46,923 bases of DNA from Candidatus Zixiibacteriota bacterium (GTDB lineage Bacteria; Zixibacteria; MSB-5A5; GN15; FEB-12). The number at the start of each line of letters is the position of its first letter. Positions within the stretch are counted from its first letter, which is position 1. The position numbers and the translations under genes were made by a program. The notes under the pieces are model-generated. The model saw only the letters and a program-made list of their open reading frames with translations, was not told where the DNA came from and searched no databases. This document shows positions 43,255 through 46,923 of the stretch, one piece after another. The stretch is from the NCBI GenBank assembly GCA_040752815.1, contig JBFMGC010000019.1, positions 1 to 46,923 of the forward strand, read 5' to 3'.

Positions 43255-43755
43255 TTGATCTCAACTAGCACCTTGACAGGAGCGATTGTGGTTGCTGTTT
43301 CATTGATGAGTTCCGCTTTCCCCGAGCAATCGAAAACGCCATCCGCTTCAGCCGCGCCTAAAGAGCTTAAGCCCCAGACCGTCTGTCCAGTGATGGGGAA
43401 GCCGATCGATTCATCGGCCTACACCGATATTCAGGGCCAGCGTGTATACCACTGTTGCAAAGGGTGTACTGAGAAACTAACTGCTGACCCGGACAAGTTC
43501 TTCAAGAGAGCGGCTGCCGAGGGTGTATTGTTTCAAAACATACAGACCACCTGCCCCGTGTCAGGTGAAGCCCTTGAGGACAAAGATATCTATACGGACT
43601 ATGAGGGACGCCGCATCTATTTCTGCTGCAAGAAGTGCACCAGCATGTTTGCTGAGACCCCGCAGAAGTTTTTGAAGGCGATGGACGCGCCGGCCAATGT
43701 CGAACCGCCGGCGCACAAAGAAGATCACAGCGGTCATCATCATGGCGGCCACTGA
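43255..43755 (+). CDS. Secreted twin-YHS-domain metal-binding protein
   Basis: A 166-residue protein with a signal-like N-terminus and two YHS/TRASH-type domains: C44, C67, C68, C71 (VCPVMGKP...YHCCKGC) and C100, C124, C125, C128 (TCPVSGEA...YFCCKKC). The tail is His-rich (HKEDHSGHHHGGH). YHS domains bind Cu, Ag or similar ions. I take TTG 43255 as start: AAGGAG lies 7 bp upstream and the sigma54 start is predicted at ~43209, which leaves the ATG at 43210 leaderless. The next gene begins 17 bp later. Confidence 0.82.
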   Translation: MISTSTLTGAIVVAVSLMSSAFPEQSKTPSASAAPKELKPQTVCPVMGKPIDSSAYTDIQGQRVYHCCKGCTEKLTADPDKFFKRAAAEGVLFQNIQTTCPVSGEALEDKDIYTDYEGRRIYFCCKKCTSMFAETPQKFLKAMDAPANVEPPAHKEDHSGHHHGGH

Positions 43756-43772
43756 GCAGGATCATAAAAAGC

Positions 43773-44759
43773 GTGTATCCCTCGACACGGCGCTGGCACC
43801 GCCACATTGTCGCCACTATCGCTAGTTTCGGCAACCTTTCTACCCCCGTCTTCCGGTGCTTACGCCGCATGGCCGGAGCCCTGCTAATAACAGGCGCTCC
43901 GGCCCTTCTTTTGGCCATGCCGTCACTGGCCACCCCGATCAACCGCTACTGCCCGGTACTCACTGACGAACCCGTGGATTTGTCGGTCACAACGACCTAC
44001 GAGGGCCGTGAGATAGCTTTCTGCTGCAAGAAATGTCGACGCCAGTTTCTCGAGAATCCGGAGCGGTATCTGGAAGCTCTGACGGCAACCGCACAGGCAG
44101 AGTTTGAGAAAATTGCCAGCGAAAAACCAGTGCAAGATCCCGGCCAACATGATCACACACATCACGATCATGACGACACGGCGACAGCATCTGACACTGT
44201 CGACAGCATTGTCGCAAACTCTCATGCGCATTCGGACGATACAGCCACAACTGAAAGTTCTGGCGCAACCGCCGAACACGATCATGCCACTGATCACGGA
44301 GCTTCTGGAGGCAACGCCTCAGGCCGATTCATCACATTCATGGGGAAGTTCCACCCGGTGATCGTGCACTTCCCGATCGCTCTGATAATCGTGGCGCTCG
44401 CATTTTCGGTGCTGGCGATGTTAGCCCGAGCGAATCTCTATGATCTGATCGCTGTCAAAACAACCTATCTCGGCGGCTTATCCGCGGTGGTATCGGCGCT
44501 GCTGGGGCTGGCGGCCGCCTCGGGCGCACATTATCCCGACATGCTGGTCGGCTACTTCACGTGGCATCGCTTGCTGGGGATCACGTCGGCAGCGCTTACC
44601 TTGCTTTCCTGCTTCCTGGCGTATCGGTATGAGAAGACTCCATCACCGAGCCGGCAATGGCTGTTTCGCGGCACCCTGGCGCTGAACGCAGTACTGGTAG
44701 GTGTCACGGGTCACTTCGGCGCGACCTTGATCTACGGCCCCGATCACTTTGCGTTTTGA
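43773..44759 (+). CDS. YHS-domain membrane protein with DUF2231 (four-helix) domain
   Basis: A 328-residue protein if the GTG at 43773 is used; ATG 43869 is an alternative that leaves an ordinary signal peptide (MAGALLITGAPALLLAMPSLA). A YHS-like motif follows (CPVLTDEPVDL...FCCKKCRRQF), then a long His/Asp-rich linker (HDHTHHDHDD, HAHSDD, HDHATDHG) and a C-terminal membrane domain with GKFHPVIVHFPIALIIVALA, the DUF2231 signature, and four helices. HPVIVHFPIAL may bind haem or metal; DUF2231 function is not settled. It follows the twin-YHS gene by 17 bp. The linker is a likely metal-binding region. Confidence 0.82.
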   Translation: MYPSTRRWHRHIVATIASFGNLSTPVFRCLRRMAGALLITGAPALLLAMPSLATPINRYCPVLTDEPVDLSVTTTYEGREIAFCCKKCRRQFLENPERYLEALTATAQAEFEKIASEKPVQDPGQHDHTHHDHDDTATASDTVDSIVANSHAHSDDTATTESSGATAEHDHATDHGASGGNASGRFITFMGKFHPVIVHFPIALIIVALAFSVLAMLARANLYDLIAVKTTYLGGLSAVVSALLGLAAASGAHYPDMLVGYFTWHRLLGITSAALTLLSCFLAYRYEKTPSPSRQWLFRGTLALNAVLVGVTGHFGATLIYGPDHFAF

Positions 44760-44898
44760 CGCATGTACCGCCCGACCGGTTTGTAAGTGAGCAAACGCGC
44801 GGCGCCGTCATGCCCGATCCAGTCGGGCACCCATGGCCACTCCCGATGGCAAGATGTGAAACCACCTCAGGAGAGAAGGTCAACCGCTTTGAGGAGTG

Positions 44899-44996
44899 TA
44901 CCCGGTAGCCCACAGCTCTGCTGTGGGTCCTCAAAATCTCCGAAACGCCCGTCATACCCGGTACCCCACAGCTCTGCTGTGGGTCGTTCGAAGTCT
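44899..44996. repeat. Pair of direct repeats with perfect hairpins
   Basis: ACCCGGTAGCCCACAGCTCT and ACCCGGTACCCCACAGCTCT each run on into GCTGTGGGTC. Each contains the 8-bp stem CCCACAGC/GCTGTGGG with a TCT loop. They are 57 bp apart. Confidence 0.75.
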
Positions 44997-45012
44997 AAGT
45001 CTGGCCCCATTC

Positions 45013-45032
45013 TGGCGGAGAGGCAGGGATTC
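45013..45032. other. tRNA-Ser-like 3' fragment (possible attachment site)
   Basis: The minus strand reads GAATCCCTGCCTCTCCGCCA, which resembles the T-arm/acceptor 3' end of a bacterial tRNA-Ser including CCA. It is directly followed by a copy of the acceptor stem half, so it could alternatively be just a hairpin. The rest of a tRNA is absent. Confidence 0.4.
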
Positions 45033-45100
45033 TCCGCCAACGGAAATCGTTAAGTCGCTAAATGTCAACAAATTGGCTGTAATTAAGTGTGATTTCGAAG

Positions 45101-45160
45101 GTTAACTATCGTGAAGTATCGTGTAGTTAGGTGAAGTATCTTGAAGTTCAGCGTAGTTCG
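45101..45160. repeat. 10-bp periodic repeat array
   Basis: The units GTTAACTATC, GTGAAGTATC, GTGTAGTTAG, GTGAAGTATC, TTGAAGTTCA, GCGTAGTTCG follow each other without gaps; GTGAAGTATC recurs exactly after 20 bp. Confidence 0.65.
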
Positions 45161-45349
45161 CGGTTAGAAAATTGTTAGAAAACTTCGGGGGTGGGAAAGT
45201 GAGGTTTTTGATAAAATGGCAGAGGTAAGGTGGATTAACAGGGCGATTAATGCCCTGATCTCACAGGGAAGATCCTAGACCGTCCAAGATGTCTTCGATC
45301 TAGCGACTCCCACGGCACGTTTTTCCCATACATCCGTCTTCGTCGCGCC

Positions 45350-46477
45350 TCACTTAGTGCCCGGGAAAGCCCAGTGTATGTGCTTTACACTTGGGTCGGA
45401 AACTAAGAGCACTTTGTCAGTAAAATCATTGTTCCTTATGCGCGCCTGATAAAGCTGAATGCCAAGTCGATAAAACGCAGTTTCTTGATCTATCCAAAGG
45501 ACCTCGCAATCAGAGCCAAGATGCACCATGTACTGTAGTCCACTGACGGGGTCGAGAATGACAACATCCTCTGATTGAATAGGTGGCAATTCCTTATATT
45601 CAGCCGGACTACTTTCGGGATTGGGCTGTGAGATGACACCGACAAGATACCGGTTGATCAGTCTGGCACGAGTAGCGCCGCCTGGAAGTGTGTACAGTGT
45701 CCACGTTTGCTGCGCTTTATTATAGACGAGTATGTCTCGCTCGGTTACATTGATTGACAATAGTGGTATCACAGCAGCGAAATCAATCTCGTTTGCAATT
45801 AGATTCCAGCCCCTCACTGCTCTTATTGGAATCGCAGCTTCAGGAACGGGTCCAAGACCTAGTGACAGGCTGCTATCTCGGAAGCGGAACGACCCATTCT
45901 CAAAGATCAGAGGCAAGACTCCATTAGACGGCGCGCCTGTGTAGGGTGAAGACACCCCAGATACGCGTACTTCATAGCCCTTCGATAAGGCTTGGGCGCT
46001 TGACTGCCTCATTTCGCTTAAGTTGAAGTACATGCGTTCTGGAAGAACACCTGAGGTCTTGCCACTGTACATCTGTAAACTCAAAAACCTAATGCCCGAG
46101 GCTTCCACAATGAGTTGGTGATTCTCTACAGATGTGTCACCGTTGACACTCCGGATAACTCGCGGTTCATCCAACTTGGTGGAACCGAACAATATTACTT
46201 CCTTGGTAGAGGACAAGCCTCTAGAAATAACCAGCGTTGAGTCTCTTTGATAAGTATCAATATAGAAGACCGGCGCCTCGCTTTCGTTAGACCAAACTGA
46301 CGTGAGTTTATCTCCGTCCAATCTGAAAACATGAAACGGCCACGGTTTTCCGCTACGCTGGGTCCAAGTAGGCTCGCCACTAATGAGGTATAATTCCTTG
46401 GCCAAAGTGTTCCCGCTCAAAACACCTACAGCTACTGCCATGCTGGTGACTGTCATAACATATTTAAGTGTTCTCAT
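45350..46477 (-). CDS. Secreted protein of unknown function
   Basis: A 375-residue exported protein: signal peptide MRTLKYVMTVTSMAVAVGVL with cleavage near LAKE. The mature part is beta-rich with repeated strand-turn segments (WPFHVFRLDGDKLTSVW, DILVYNKAQQTWTLYTL, SEDVVILDPVSGLQYMVHLG), which suggests a beta-propeller, but no named family is apparent. AAAGGA precedes the ATG. Codon use and base composition are visibly AT-richer than in the genes left of 45 kb. It lies downstream of the truncated-looking 46509-46766 frame on the same strand; both could be cargo of acquired DNA. Confidence 0.75.
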   Translation of the reverse strand: MRTLKYVMTVTSMAVAVGVLSGNTLAKELYLISGEPTWTQRSGKPWPFHVFRLDGDKLTSVWSNESEAPVFYIDTYQRDSTLVISRGLSSTKEVILFGSTKLDEPRVIRSVNGDTSVENHQLIVEASGIRFLSLQMYSGKTSGVLPERMYFNLSEMRQSSAQALSKGYEVRVSGVSSPYTGAPSNGVLPLIFENGSFRFRDSSLSLGLGPVPEAAIPIRAVRGWNLIANEIDFAAVIPLLSINVTERDILVYNKAQQTWTLYTLPGGATRARLINRYLVGVISQPNPESSPAEYKELPPIQSEDVVILDPVSGLQYMVHLGSDCEVLWIDQETAFYRLGIQLYQARIRNNDFTDKVLLVSDPSVKHIHWAFPGTK

Positions 46478-46508
46478 AAGTAATTTCCTTTACAAGAAGT
46501 CACTTACC

Positions 46509-46766
46509 TCAAGGGACCATTGAACAGACTTGATTGACGTAGTTCACTCCATCCTCCAGCCGAGTCGGGTTAAACGCCCAAGCACCTACAGCATTGTCCC
46601 AGACGCAGTAGTTGCCCCCAGAGGTTCCGTTGTACATTTTTAGTGCAACCGCGTGTTCTATAATCTTCGTCGTTCCCTCACGGAAGATCACGGTTCCTTC
46701 TTGTCTGTCGGGCACGGGCACAGAATACCCAAATTGATTGTAGGCTTGTTGCCGTTGTCCTGACAT
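46509..46766 (-). pseudogene. C-terminal fragment of a secreted-type protein (probably truncated by an IS)
   Basis: An 85-residue frame from the ATG at 46766 with no Shine-Dalgarno sequence. The frame stays open upstream for 13 more codons and then meets a stop immediately next to DNA that resembles an IS end. It carries paired Cys (NYCVWDNAVGAW, VNQVCSMVP), as in secreted proteins. The likeliest explanation is the 3' remnant of a longer gene whose 5' part was separated by insertion. It may instead be a small intact protein. No family recognised. Confidence 0.45.
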
Positions 46767-46803
46767 CCACGAATTGGCGCCTATCTGCTTTTCTCCGAGC
46801 TCA

Positions 46804-46823
46804 TGTCAAGAGTTGTGTAAATT
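46804..46823. mobile_element. Possible terminal repeat of an insertion sequence
   Basis: On the minus strand AATTTACACAACTCTTGACA resembles the ends of IS256/Mutator-type elements (TTTACACA...TTGACA pattern, from memory). It lies 7 bp outside the stop of the transposase-like fragment. The other end is outside the window. Confidence 0.35.
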
Positions 46824-46829
46824 GGTTTC

Positions 46830-46922
46830 TCAAGCAGCGTGCTTTTCGGTCTGATTGTTTCTGCTTCTGACCTCGATTCCGTCTTTAAACTTCACACCAT
46901 CCAGGACCTTCGTTACCAGATG
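46830..46922 (-). CDS. Transposase-like C-terminal fragment (partial, runs off the window)
   Basis: The last 30 codons of a gene coming from the right: HLVTKVLDGVKFKDG followed by IEVRSRNNQTEKHAA and a TGA at 46830-46832. The LDGVKFKDGIEV text resembles the tail of DDE-type transposases or integrases I have seen in environmental genomes, but the family cannot be fixed from this much. Its orientation and position next to a possible IS end support a mobile-element reading. Confidence 0.4.
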   Translation of the reverse strand, partial: HLVTKVLDGVKFKDGIEVRSRNNQTEKHAA

Positions 46923-46923
46923 C

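Larger units (their letters stand above)
44760..45349. other. 590-bp intergenic region, repeats but no gene seen
   Basis: It contains two copies of TACCCGGTA[G/C]CCCACAG...CTGTGGGTC (starts 44899 and 44956, 57 bp apart), each with a CCCACAGC-TCT-GCTGTGGG hairpin; an 8-9 bp GGCGGAGA/TCTCCGCC stem at 45013-45039; a 10-bp periodic array at 45101-45160; and CAGGGC-GATTAAT-GCCCTG at 45239-45257. Composition becomes AT-rich after about 45050. Confidence 0.65.

Noticed and set aside
45013-45039. A complete tRNA-Ser gene.
   Set aside because: Only the last ~20 bases resemble a tRNA; D-arm, anticodon arm and the rest of the acceptor stem are missing. I found no complete tRNA or rRNA in the window.

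Overview
The window is about 47 kb of GC-rich bacterial DNA. Closely packed metabolic genes sit beside many secreted lipoproteins, dockerin-like repeats, an outer-membrane barrel and a peptidase-S74 adhesin. This mix, the DUF1015-serA-serC order and the dispersed GC-rich hairpins suggest a Gram-negative bacterium of the FCB superphylum, most like candidate phylum Zixibacteria. That placement is inferred from gene content, not computed.

Layout. 1-440: 3' end of a lysine-tailed SWIB protein and its terminator. 520-3876: serine-synthesis operon (DUF1015, short SerA-like dehydrogenase, SerC) behind a near-consensus promoter. 3883-4071: three tandem hairpin repeats and a nested palindrome. 4104-8215: flavin-reductase-like protein, RidA-like protein, a serine-palmitoyltransferase-like enzyme (probable TTG start) with a GNAT-fold acyltransferase 4 bases downstream, and a lipoprotein. 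8231-11759 (minus): overlapping operon dprA-like, yigZ, pfkB-type kinase, PAP2 phosphatase, macro domain. 11885-16713: secreted lipoproteins, murQ and a DUF2892 membrane protein. 16745-21268 (minus): MMPL/RND transporter, LolA-like protein and outer-membrane barrel. 21500-23905 (minus): compact sulfide module (ArsR-rhodanese regulator, DsrE-like protein, sulfide:quinone oxidoreductase-like enzyme) with a palindromic operator over its promoter. 24100-27350: hairpin array, dockerin-like protein, S74 protein. 27650-31762: ABC-2 exporter and OPT transporter.

The most striking part is 31784-44759, a heavy-metal island. It has a TolC-CusB-CusA efflux operon whose adaptor carries four tandem heavy-metal-binding domains, a sensor kinase with an NtrC-type sigma54 activator, and divergent genes for a Met-rich lipoprotein, a secreted heavy-metal-binding-domain protein, a twin-YHS protein and a YHS-DUF2231 membrane protein. 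Reading the intergenic DNA I find three sigma54-type -24/-12 elements, one before each transcription unit. Each is preceded by one or two related 16-bp palindromic sites centred about 109 and 129 bp upstream of the predicted starts, 20 bp apart where paired. This suggests one sigma54 metal-response regulon covering metal capture in the periplasm and its export.

From about 45 kb the DNA becomes visibly AT-richer. There is a tRNA-Ser-like 3' fragment, a 10-bp periodic array, two orphan secreted or truncated genes, and the end of a probable insertion sequence at the right edge, so this part looks like acquired DNA.
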